Shown: positions 1 through 5,996 of the stretch, piece after piece
Layout: the number at the start of each line of letters is the position of its first letter
How positions within the stretch are numbered: position 1 is the stretch's first letter
Assembly: GCA_937894775.1 (NCBI GenBank)
Contig: CALAXC010000242.1
Location: 1 to 6,393 of the forward strand
DNA: 6,393 nucleotides
Reading direction: 5' to 3'
Source: an uncultured Clostridia bacterium
GTDB lineage: Bacteria > Bacillota > Clostridia > Oscillospirales > CAG-272
Program-made: the position numbers and the translations under genes
The notes under the pieces: generated by a model
Databases searched by the model: none
What the model was told of the DNA's origin: nothing
The model's input: the letters and a program-made list of their open reading frames with translations, nothing else

Positions 1-3000
1 GATCGTTATCGACACTTGTGGAGTAGTAAAGATACATTCTCGGCACAAGTAAATCCTGTCCGTTATCAACGCCGATTAAATTGATCGCGCGAGGAAGCGA
101 TGCAACTTTGCTTGCCGACTCGGCAACCAAATTGTAATTGTTGCCATCAACCGTTATGCTTTCCGCCGGCTCATTTAAGGATAGAATCTCCGTCTTGATG
201 GCAATTCCGCGAATCGCTTTCCTCAGTGTATTGGTACGGCTGTATCCGATATACACCTTATTTTTATTATTCTTAAAATAAGTAGCACCGGTGGTCTGGA
301 TCGGTGTGTCGATGACGACCTCTGCACCCATCGCCTTCAGGCGCTCTTTTACCTCGTTATCGGTGATCTTATCGCAGGTGCTTCCCTTCGGGAGGGTGCC
401 TGCCGCGATCTTTTCCTGAAGGATGGTATTTTTATCCATCACGTAGAGACCGCCGATATATTTGCCGTCGGGCTTTATGCTGGTATAGCCACTTCTGGAA
501 AAAGTTTTGTCCGCACCGTAATTGATGGGCGTGTAAGTTCCTTTGAAAGTGCTGTTCACATCAGTAAACATCAAATAGATGTACTTACCGCCTGCCCAAC
601 GGTTGAGATCGGAATAAGAATTTGTATCCCAGCGCTTGGTGCAGTAGGTATTGGTGCTTACCTGAGTACCGTCCACCCAGGTTTGTCTTCCGCTGCCGGT
701 AACTACATCGTAACCCGCCGATAAGCTGATGATCGGGCGACCTGCTGAAAGGTCTTTGGTGGCGTAAAGATAAATGTAGTCTCCGCTTGCGCCTTCGTTC
801 AGATCCAGATCCTGCACCAGCGTATACCTGCGGCCACCATCATCGGTCAAGGTTGCGGGAGGATTCTTTTCGTGATACGCGCTGATATCCCGAATAGCAT
901 CACCGGGATCGGAGGTAAAACTATAGCCCAAGCAGATCACACTACCGCCTTTTACGGTATTTTCGTTCAGGTCAAAGTTGACACAGGCTTCTGCCCCACG
1001 ATCAAAAAGATCGTTGTACAACTTCGTCCAATTCCATTTGTTGTAGTCGTTATGGTAATGATCCGAAGCAAGATAGATCTTTCCTACGTAGGGCTTTTCA
1101 TTGCGAAGATCAACGCCCTCTCTCTTGATATGCAAGAAGAAGTTTCCGTTTTGCTGCGGCTCCCCTACCTGTCCCCTGGGGAAAGAGAAGAAGTCGATCA
1201 AAGCCTCGTATACGTACTCTGCCATATACATCGGGTGGGCGTTCATTTGGGTGTTCAAATACTCGAGAATCTCGCTCCAAAGAGAACGGCCGTCTTTGGT
1301 TCTGACGGTTTCATAGCCGTCATAGAAGGGGGAAAAGGAAATATCAAAATCGGTAATGGGTTTTCCCGCTTTTTCGCTGGTCGTGCCATAGAGATAGATG
1401 CCGGGTTTCGGAGCATCGTCGTATCCTGTAAGATTATAAGGGATTTCGCAGATCAACGTATATGTTACGGTTCCGCGATACAGCACCTTCGGCGGCGCAT
1501 CGGTAGAAAACTTGTTGAAATAAAGGAAAACGTCGCGCAAAGCCTTCTCCGGATCCTCGGTTCTTTGATAGCCGAATTCCAGCATGTTGATTTCGCAAGA
1601 CTCCGTGCTCATGGGAATGCTTTCTCCGCAGAAATTGGTAGCCCCCTGACTTGCCAACTGCGAAAGAAGAACGGTTTCGTTGATGTCGTCGGTGATGTAG
1701 CATATGTCAAGCCCGGTTTCATATCCTCCGTTTGCTCGGAAAACGCTCAAAGTGTCCGTTGCAAAAATATTCGAGATATAGGGCTTTTGCGTTTCTGTTT
1801 TTGCAATGTAAAGCTTAAATTTGCGTTCTCCGTCCTTGTGAAGGATCTCTGCCGCTTCCTTGGAAGTAGAGAAAACATCAGTCACCGGGGAGTAATTACT
1901 TGGTATCGTCGGTTCCTGATATGAGCTGCCTTTTTTCTGATAAGGAGCCGAGCAGATAATATCCGACACCGCAAGCGGCTGAATGCCGGTCATTTCGTTG
2001 GTGGGATCTCCGCTCTCGGCATCCTCGGCAGTTTTATGCACGTTTTCGCCATCGGGGTTACCCGTCAGGTAAAAGGCTCCGTTCAACTGATTATCGTCAA
2101 ACAGTTTGGAAGCGTTCCCGTATCGAACAGCAAGCTCGACCTTCAGCTCCATGGTGTTTTTTATGTATTCGAATTCGGCCTTATCGAACGCAACGTATCC
2201 CGCCCCTTCAAAAGCAAAGGTTTTTGGGGGATCCTCTCGCAGAGCCGCCTTTACGTCGTAAACGGCGCGGTACGGATTATAGGTCGGATAATATCCCATA
2301 CGATCCGGGCTGTTTTCATCCCCCAACGGCTTATACGTACTCCAGTAGTCGTTGGTCGTCATCGAAAGGGAGGAAAGTCCCCTGCCGGAGCCGCTGAGAC
2401 CGGCAAGCTCTGTATTGCCACCTTCCAAGTCGAGAGCACTCAGCGAGGCCAAGCCGGGTCTGCCGGTAGCGGTCTCATCCGCGGAAATATGGAAAAACGC
2501 AATATCGCCAATATACTTTTTGCCGCTTGTAAAGGTCGTTTCGGGCAAGAAGTAGAGGTAGGTCTGCAATTCGTTCGAGCTACTCGTGCCTGCTCTGCTC
2601 ACGTTAAAGGAAGCCGCCGGGCCGCCGGCCATTTTGCAGATGGGCTCGTAGCCGGCCGCTGCCGCATTCAGCCTGTTTACGCAAATCAAACCACCCGCCA
2701 AAAGAGGGGTGCCTGCGGATTTGAACTTTGTGGCGTAAAGGGTTACCTGTCCGTTGCTTCCGCTGTCGGCATAGGTAGCGGCACCCAACTGAATTTGTCC
2801 TTGGGACGGGCCGTAAACCAGACGAATGTCCCGAATGGCGCTGCTTTTACTTTTTGTTGTTTTGTATCCCAGATAGGTATATATTTTTTCCGGAAGCACG
2901 GTGTCATCATCGTATAAATCCGGTGAAAGGTTCACGTTGAGAGGCGTATATCCCGCTGCCTTCAAAAGCTCAATACAGTGGGCATCGCTTTCGCCTGTCT

Positions 3001-5032
3001 GCAGATAAACGTCGTAGATATAATAGGTTTTGCCATCATCAACAGAAACGGTTTGATCCTGCTTATAGAAAGCGTAAATGCCGTTCACATCGTCAGTTTC
3101 ATCCCATTGGTTGAGATCATACGCAACCACCTCACCAAAGCGGCTTAAAGGAACGTAGCCATCAGGGGTTTCACCGTTTCCGGTCTTGACCATAAGGCTA
3201 TCTGCTTTGATGGGTTTTGCGTCGTCGCCTTGCCTGTCGTAGGATACGTACATAGCAATCCATTGATATGCATCCCCGGAACGGGCGTTCAGATCGATGA
3301 CTTTGCCGTCTTTATCGGTAACGGCTTCGTACAAAGCAAACACCGGTTTTTTGATAAATTCCGTGGCAATGCCGTCGTTGACGGAGGTCTGACTGAAGCC
3401 TACTTCCTTCACGTCGTACAAATATTCGGGCATGGGATTTTTATCCCAGTCGATCCAGCCGTTAACCTCATCTATGATGGCAGACACGATAAGAGAAACA
3501 AGTGCTACAGCGAGCGCTGCACCTCCAACGATGAGCAAAGAGGTCAAACCGCCCAGCAAAGTACCTACCTTGATAACACCGGCAAGAAGGGCCGATTCTG
3601 CAACAGAGGAGCCCACCGCGCTTGCGATTGCCGCAATACCCATGGAAACGCCTGCGGCGATCTTGGCAACGCCAAGGATGGCCATGCCTGAGTAACCTAC
3701 GATCTGAGCTACGGTTTTACCCACTTCCCAAGCTTCCTCAGCAGCAGTCTCTTTTTCATAAAATTCAAGTTCACCCGTGGATGCCATGTGTCGGGTTGCC
3801 GCCTCAGTAAAACCGATGACGGTATCGTCTTCAAAAAGAATGTCATCAACGCCGTGGTAAAGATAAACGGATTTTACTTCCTTGGTAACAGAAGCGTACA
3901 CCTCGTCAAAGGAATCGAAATCTGCGAGGGTAGCTCCTGCACCAGTAGCAATCTCAAGGAAACAACCGTAGGAAAGAGATGCAAACTCTCCGTCACTTAA
4001 AACCGATACCAAGGGATAAAGATCCTTGGTAGAGCCGTCGTTTTCCAAAGAGCAGAAAAAATCTTTCAAGGTTTCGTTGGTACCGTATTGATATTTGTCC
4101 AGTTCATCGAACACAACTTTATAGAGCTTATAGCGGCTTTCGTCCAGCTTTTTCACAGTGGCATCCTCTGCAGAAAGGGTTCCCTTCTGTTCATCGCCGC
4201 TATATTCGGGTTCGAAGTTTTCATCAAGCTTATCGGGAATCAAGCCGGAGAGATCCATGGCATTGTACGCCTGGGAATAAAGCTGCAATACAGGAAGCAA
4301 CTGCTCTGCGCGACGCTTGAATTCCTCTTCGAATTCATCTTCGTAATAAACTTCATCCGCATCGTACGGACCCAGTGCCGAAAGCTTTTTCATCCAGTTT
4401 CCGTTTCGGATCTGAATGCCTGTAGTTAAAATCTTAATGACGCTGTCTACGAGACCCGGATCGCAAAGAAGCAGCATTTCGTTGAGCTTTTCAATGCTCA
4501 TATTCCCGTTTACGATCTGATATCCAAGACCATTTCTTTCCTCGAGCTCGGTTTCTCCTTTTACGACCCGGAAGAAATTGAGGGATTGATAGGCTTTTTG
4601 CGCGGGAATGCTTTCTTCGTCGTAAGCCTCGATAAATTCCTCAACGAGATAATTTAGATCCGTAGCCATTTGGGCGAAAATTCCTTCTTGCGCGGCAAGG
4701 GCTTCCTCCATACTTGTGAGGGTAAAACCGCCTTTCATATTCATTAGCTTCATATCATAAATGGCTTCTTCTGGGTCGGTGGTGGTGGTATATCCCATCC
4801 AGATACCGTCTTCGCCAGTTCCTTCGTTCAAGTTGGCATCGAGGAATATATATCCTTCATTCTCCAAAAGGGATTTGGCCTCCTCTTTAGTTTCAGCTCG
4901 CGCCAGTTGGACTGATTTAACATAAACTTCTTCAGCCTCTGCCCCTTCCGCAAAAACAGTCGTGGGTAGAGTCGAAAACAGTGTGGAAATCACCAACACC
5001 AGCGATACGATTTTCAGCCATGCTTTCTTCAT
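1..5032 (-). CDS. Giant secreted MABP-like beta-prism repeat protein with an inserted helical/hydrophobic domain (C-terminus outside window)
   Basis: The frame is open for 1677 codons from ATG at 5032-5030 to the left edge; I translated every codon and found no stop, so the gene is 3'-truncated by the window. The start has an AAAGGAG site 10 nt upstream and begins a signal peptide (residues 1-28). Residues 36-97 form the first part of a beta-rich module, 98-535 are acidic and probably helical with a hydrophobic tract at 438-521, and 537-1677 carry repeated beta-rich modules. Diagnostic motifs are GY at 80, 722, 913, 1154, 1369 and 1596, each followed by an A-[IV/L]-x-[DG]-[IVM] element. The best DLN-GA-G-YIYLY element is at 1410-1423. 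These match my knowledge of MABP beta-prism domains, known from endosomal MVB12 proteins and from bacterial secreted and pore-forming proteins. A role as a secreted membrane-active protein or adhesin is inference; no catalytic motif was seen. It is a separate transcription unit just downstream of a two-component operon. Confidence 0.93.
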   Translation of the reverse strand, partial: MKKAWLKIVSLVLVISTLFSTLPTTVFAEGAEAEEVYVKSVQLARAETKEEAKSLLENEGYIFLDANLNEGTGEDGIWMGYTTTTDPEEAIYDMKLMNMKGGFTLTSMEEALAAQEGIFAQMATDLNYLVEEFIEAYDEESIPAQKAYQSLNFFRVVKGETELEERNGLGYQIVNGNMSIEKLNEMLLLCDPGLVDSVIKILTTGIQIRNGNWMKKLSALGPYDADEVYYEDEFEEEFKRRAEQLLPVLQLYSQAYNAMDLSGLIPDKLDENFEPEYSGDEQKGTLSAEDATVKKLDESRYKLYKVVFDELDKYQYGTNETLKDFFCSLENDGSTKDLYPLVSVLSDGEFASLSYGCFLEIATGAGATLADFDSFDEVYASVTKEVKSVYLYHGVDDILFEDDTVIGFTEAATRHMASTGELEFYEKETAAEEAWEVGKTVAQIVGYSGMAILGVAKIAAGVSMGIAAIASAVGSSVAESALLAGVIKVGTLLGGLTSLLIVGGAALAVALVSLIVSAIIDEVNGWIDWDKNPMPEYLYDVKEVGFSQTSVNDGIATEFIKKPVFALYEAVTDKDGKVIDLNARSGDAYQWIAMYVSYDRQGDDAKPIKADSLMVKTGNGETPDGYVPLSRFGEVVAYDLNQWDETDDVNGIYAFYKQDQTVSVDDGKTYYIYDVYLQTGESDAHCIELLKAAGYTPLNVNLSPDLYDDDTVLPEKIYTYLGYKTTKSKSSAIRDIRLVYGPSQGQIQLGAATYADSGSNGQVTLYATKFKSAGTPLLAGGLICVNRLNAAAAGYEPICKMAGGPAASFNVSRAGTSSSNELQTYLYFLPETTFTSGKKYIGDIAFFHISADETATGRPGLASLSALDLEGGNTELAGLSGSGRGLSSLSMTTNDYWSTYKPLGDENSPDRMGYYPTYNPYRAVYDVKAALREDPPKTFAFEGAGYVAFDKAEFEYIKNTMELKVELAVRYGNASKLFDDNQLNGAFYLTGNPDGENVHKTAEDAESGDPTNEMTGIQPLAVSDIICSAPYQKKGSSYQEPTIPSNYSPVTDVFSTSKEAAEILHKDGERKFKLYIAKTETQKPYISNIFATDTLSVFRANGGYETGLDICYITDDINETVLLSQLASQGATNFCGESIPMSTESCEINMLEFGYQRTEDPEKALRDVFLYFNKFSTDAPPKVLYRGTVTYTLICEIPYNLTGYDDAPKPGIYLYGTTSEKAGKPITDFDISFSPFYDGYETVRTKDGRSLWSEILEYLNTQMNAHPMYMAEYVYEALIDFFSFPRGQVGEPQQNGNFFLHIKREGVDLRNEKPYVGKIYLASDHYHNDYNKWNWTKLYNDLFDRGAEACVNFDLNENTVKGGSVICLGYSFTSDPGDAIRDISAYHEKNPPATLTDDGGRRYTLVQDLDLNEGASGDYIYLYATKDLSAGRPIISLSAGYDVVTGSGRQTWVDGTQVSTNTYCTKRWDTNSYSDLNRWAGGKYIYLMFTDVNSTFKGTYTPINYGADKTFSRSGYTSIKPDGKYIGGLYVMDKNTILQEKIAAGTLPKGSTCDKITDNEVKERLKAMGAEVVIDTPIQTTGATYFKNNKNKVYIGYSRTNTLRKAIRGIAIKTEILSLNEPAESITVDGNNYNLVAESASKVASLPRAINLIGVDNGQDLLVPRMYLYYSTSVDND
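2..3424 (-). repeat. Tandem degenerate MABP-like beta-prism modules (residues 537-1677)
   Basis: Five protein-level modules follow the inserted domain, each opening with K-x-Y-[IV]-x-x-[IVL] (aligned Tyr at 671, 840, 1085, 1315, 1525; the first module's equivalent is Y37). Approximate module limits are 668-837, 838-1082, 1083-1312, 1313-1523 and 1524-beyond. Inside each there is a GY-x-x-T motif 51-73 residues after the opening Tyr, then a YIYLY-type strand with a GxPI-like end, clearest at 1410-1433, 1212-1226 and 763-777. A third element (DLN-x-x-AGGKYIYL at 1476-1487) precedes the next opening motif. Three related elements per module fit the pseudo-threefold beta-prism. Residues 537-667 hold the second and third elements of module 1. 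Copies are highly diverged and no DNA-level repeat remains. Module 6 is cut by the window edge. Confidence 0.7.
3428..4741 (-). other. Predicted helical domain (residues about 98-535) inserted in the first beta-prism module
   Basis: Residues 98-437 lack the Gly/Tyr/Asn-rich beta pattern of the rest of the protein. They are rich in Glu, Leu, Lys, Ala and Asp, with long heptad-like runs (for example around 112-150 and 225-262, the latter opening with a very acidic EDEFEEE), as expected of amphipathic helices. They lead into the hydrophobic tract at 438-521 and end at the W-x-D-W motif near 526-529. The module motif GY80 lies just before the region, and the matching DLN element (580-582) comes just after it. 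I did not recognise a named family for these helices; the resemblance to alpha-helical pore-forming toxins is architectural only. Confidence 0.6.
3470..3721 (-). other. Gly/Ala-rich hydrophobic tract, candidate membrane-inserting hairpin (residues 438-521)
   Basis: This stretch is about 84 residues with almost no charge: two lysines and no acidic residue up to A478, then one Glu (479), one Lys (488), and no charge after that until D522. It contains closely spaced small residues (AILGVAKIAAGVSMGIAAIA, then a second run LLIVGGAALAVALVSLIVSA). Small-x3-small spacing allows tight helix packing, as in glycine-zipper membrane hairpins. It is flanked by acidic residues on both sides (EEAWE before, DEVNGWIDWD after). 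Because the protein has a signal peptide, the tract could be a stable membrane anchor or a conditionally inserting hairpin as in alpha-pore-forming toxins; the sequence does not decide between these. Confidence 0.75.
4949..5032 (-). other. Sec signal peptide of the giant protein (residues 1-28)
   Basis: The first residues are MKKAWLK (basic n-region), followed by a hydrophobic core IVSLVLVISTLFSTLP and a TTVFA end before E29. A-x-A-like small residues in the VFA|E context fit signal peptidase I cleavage after A28. No lipobox cysteine follows, so a lipoprotein is unlikely. The mature protein then begins with an acidic EGAEAEE stretch before the first repeat motif. This places the protein outside the cytoplasmic membrane; whether it is released or wall-attached depends on the C-terminus, which is outside the window. 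Confidence 0.9.
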
Positions 5033-5042
5033 CACAACTAAA

Positions 5043-5049
5043 CTCCTTT
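5043..5049 (-). promoter_or_regulatory. Ribosome binding site of the giant secreted protein
   Basis: The minus-strand sequence GAAAGGAG ends 10 nt before the ATG at 5032. It is the only good Shine-Dalgarno match near the start and fixes the start at the Met that begins the signal peptide. Confidence 0.85.
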
Positions 5050-5075
5050 CAAAATCTATCTGACTCCTACTATTC

Positions 5076-5100
5076 AAGAAATATAATTTCGTAGTTTCTT
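5076..5100 (-). other. Weak AT-rich dyad in the 5' leader
   Basis: AAGAAA and TTTCTT (5095-5100 and 5076-5081) could pair around a 13-nt loop. Alternatively GAAAT-ATA-ATTTC (5078-5090) forms a small hairpin. Both are A/T-rich and mutually exclusive. The element sits in the predicted untranslated leader about 45-70 nt before the start codon. It does not match a riboswitch I know; it may be incidental. Confidence 0.2.
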
Positions 5101-5110
5101 AGCATAGAGC

Positions 5111-5126
5111 AAGGTATAAAAAACCT
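5111..5126 (-). promoter_or_regulatory. Putative operator copy 2 (promoter-proximal), AGGTTTNNNATACCTT
   Basis: Minus-strand AGGTTTTTTATACCTT is the second copy of the dyad, 39 bp downstream of the first. If the -10 at 5138-5143 is right, this copy lies just downstream of the transcription start, a position typical for repression or for loop or cooperative binding. Its centre TTTTTT makes it more AT-rich than copy 1. Confidence 0.45.
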
Positions 5127-5137
5127 ATTTTATTTTC

Positions 5138-5143
5138 AGTATA
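5138..5143 (-). promoter_or_regulatory. Possible -10 box for the giant protein gene
   Basis: TATACT on the minus strand matches the sigma-A -10 consensus at five of six positions and lies in an AT-rich stretch (TATATATTATACT). No good TTGACA is found 16-18 nt upstream; instead that place is taken by AGGTTT, the first half of the upstream dyad (5160-5165, 16 nt spacer). A weak -35 overlapped by a putative activator site would fit activator-dependent transcription. The 5' leader would be about 100 nt. TATTAT, three bases upstream, is an alternative -10. Confidence 0.35.
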
Positions 5144-5149
5144 ATATAT

Positions 5150-5165
5150 AAGGTATGACAAACCT
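5150..5165 (-). promoter_or_regulatory. Putative operator copy 1 (promoter-distal), AGGTTTNNNATACCTT
   Basis: Minus-strand AGGTTTGTCATACCTT contains the dyad AGGT-N7-ACCT. It matches a second copy at 5111-5126 at 14 of 16 positions. It lies immediately upstream of the possible -10 box, where an activator would touch RNA polymerase. The neighbouring response regulator is the obvious candidate ligand, but this is inferred only from proximity. Confidence 0.5.
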
Positions 5166-5175
5166 CTTACAAACC
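5158..5175 (-). repeat. 11-bp-spaced direct repeat GGTTTGT in the control region
   Basis: Minus-strand GGTTTGT occurs twice, at 5175-5169 and 5164-5158, exactly 11 bp start to start. OmpR/PhoB-type and SARP-type winged-helix regulators characteristically read direct repeats with about one helical turn of spacing. The output domain of the adjacent response regulator is of this class. The downstream repeat overlaps operator copy 1. Confidence 0.4.
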
Positions 5176-5178
5176 AAT

Positions 5179-5206
5179 AAAAAAAGCCGTCGAAATGACG
5201 GCTTTT
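5179..5206 (-). terminator. Rho-independent terminator of the two-component operon
   Basis: On the minus strand, AAAAGCCGTC, loop ATTTC, GACGGCTTTT form a perfect 10-bp stem whose core is GCCGTC/GACGGC, and the right arm runs into seven consecutive T (5185-5179). It starts 13 nt after the response regulator stop codon at 5220. The plus-strand reading has only four T, so it should act mainly on minus-strand transcripts. It separates the regulator operon from the giant gene and implies that the latter has its own promoter. Confidence 0.93.
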
Positions 5207-5219
5207 CCTGAGTTTGTTA

Positions 5220-5996
5220 TTAAGTTCGTTTTTTCCAAAGTAATCCGCAGGTTTCCTCTGCCCAACTATATTGGGACATATACTCGCCATGGAATTCGGG
5301 TTTTCCGGTTTTTAAGTATGTGTAATAGTCGCAATCTAATTTTTCGGGATTTAAGGAGTAGTAATAATTGTTCCTCTCAAAAATCTCTTCTACACCTACC
5401 GCTTCAAGGGACTGGCGTAAATCACGAAACAGTTGGTGGATATAATTTTGGTTCTTTTGATCTTCATCATTTTCCCAAAGTGCAACCCCGATTTCCGCAA
5501 CTGTAACGCCCGCACCGTTTCGATCCACCAAAAAGGCAAACAGTTCTTTGGTTTTTGAACGCTTAAAGGTTAGCTTTTCACCTTTTGCATAGACCTCAAA
5601 AGTGCCAAAGCACTTTACGGTAAGCGGCTTTTGACTTTGGCGAATACCTTTAATGTTATCAATCTCCACCTGCACGTCTTTAGCAGACACGGGTTTCATC
5701 AAATATCCGGAGGCATGAAGCTTGAATGCCGGAATTGCGTATTCCTCATAACCGGTGCAAAATACGATTTTGCAGTCCGGACAAGCTTCGATGATTTTCT
5801 CAGCAAGAGCAAGTCCGCCCATACCACGCATATTGATATCCAGAAAAGCAATGTCAATCGCATTTTCTTTTACATAGTCAAGGGCTTCATCACAGTTGGA
5901 GAACTGAGAAACTTCAGAGATATCGGACGATGCCTTGATTGCTGCTACCAAAGCACCAAGCATCAATTTTTCATCATCAACTGCTATCGCAATCAT
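5220..5996 (-). CDS. Response regulator with CheY receiver and SARP/OmpR-like winged-helix output domain
   Basis: The 258-residue cytoplasmic protein is the transcriptional partner of the adjacent sensor kinase. Receiver residues 1-120 have all key positions: acidic pair D7-D8, phosphoacceptor D53 in AFLDINM, T81 in FCTGYEEY, and K101-P102 after GYLM. The output domain (about 125-230) begins LTVKCFGTFEVY and contains the helix-turn-helix-like stretch around 163-200 (VTVAEIGVALW through HQLFRDLRQSL) and the wing NNYYYSL. This pattern is that of SARP/Trans_reg_C domains. A complete bacterial transcriptional activator (BTAD) helical domain is missing: only its opening part (DCDYYTYLK to YSWAEETCGLLW) remains before the stop. 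It is not a LytTR regulator, although LytS-type kinases often pair with those. The start overlaps the kinase stop as ATGA, with AAGGAGG 7 nt upstream, indicating translational coupling. Confidence 0.95.
   Translation of the reverse strand: MIAIAVDDEKLMLGALVAAIKASSDISEVSQFSNCDEALDYVKENAIDIAFLDINMRGMGGLALAEKIIEACPDCKIVFCTGYEEYAIPAFKLHASGYLMKPVSAKDVQVEIDNIKGIRQSQKPLTVKCFGTFEVYAKGEKLTFKRSKTKELFAFLVDRNGAGVTVAEIGVALWENDEDQKNQNYIHQLFRDLRQSLEAVGVEEIFERNNYYYSLNPEKLDCDYYTYLKTGKPEFHGEYMSQYSWAEETCGLLWKKRT

Larger units (their letters stand above)
5033..5178 (-). promoter_or_regulatory. Intergenic control region of the giant secreted protein gene
   Basis: These 146 bp between the terminator and the giant gene are strongly AT-rich compared with the genes around them. 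They hold the two AGGTTTNNNATACCTT dyads, the 11-bp GGTTTGT repeat, the possible -10 box, a weak leader dyad and the ribosome binding site. No open reading frame with a ribosome binding site was seen here on either strand. Confidence 0.7.

Noticed and set aside
1434..1703. 89-codon minus-strand frame inside the giant gene
   Set aside because: Same strand but a different frame from the continuous 1677-codon frame; basic, low-complexity translation without motifs.
872..1924. 350-codon plus-strand open frame
   Set aside because: Antisense to the giant gene. It has no ribosome binding site and no recognisable domain, and its length is explained by the codon bias of the opposite strand, which also produces others at 2036-2917, 3230-3691 and 4088-4429.
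4778..4789. (GGT)4 run
   Set aside because: Only 12 bp and in frame, encoding four Thr of the GY-TTTT-DP motif; too short to suggest phase variation.
5182..5206. Terminator hairpin read as a bidirectional terminator
   Set aside because: The plus-strand reading has only four T after the stem and no plus-strand gene ends nearby.
5099..5290. 63-codon minus-strand frame spanning the regulator end and the intergenic region
   Set aside because: Overlaps the 3' end of the regulator out of frame, passes through the terminator hairpin and lacks a ribosome binding site.
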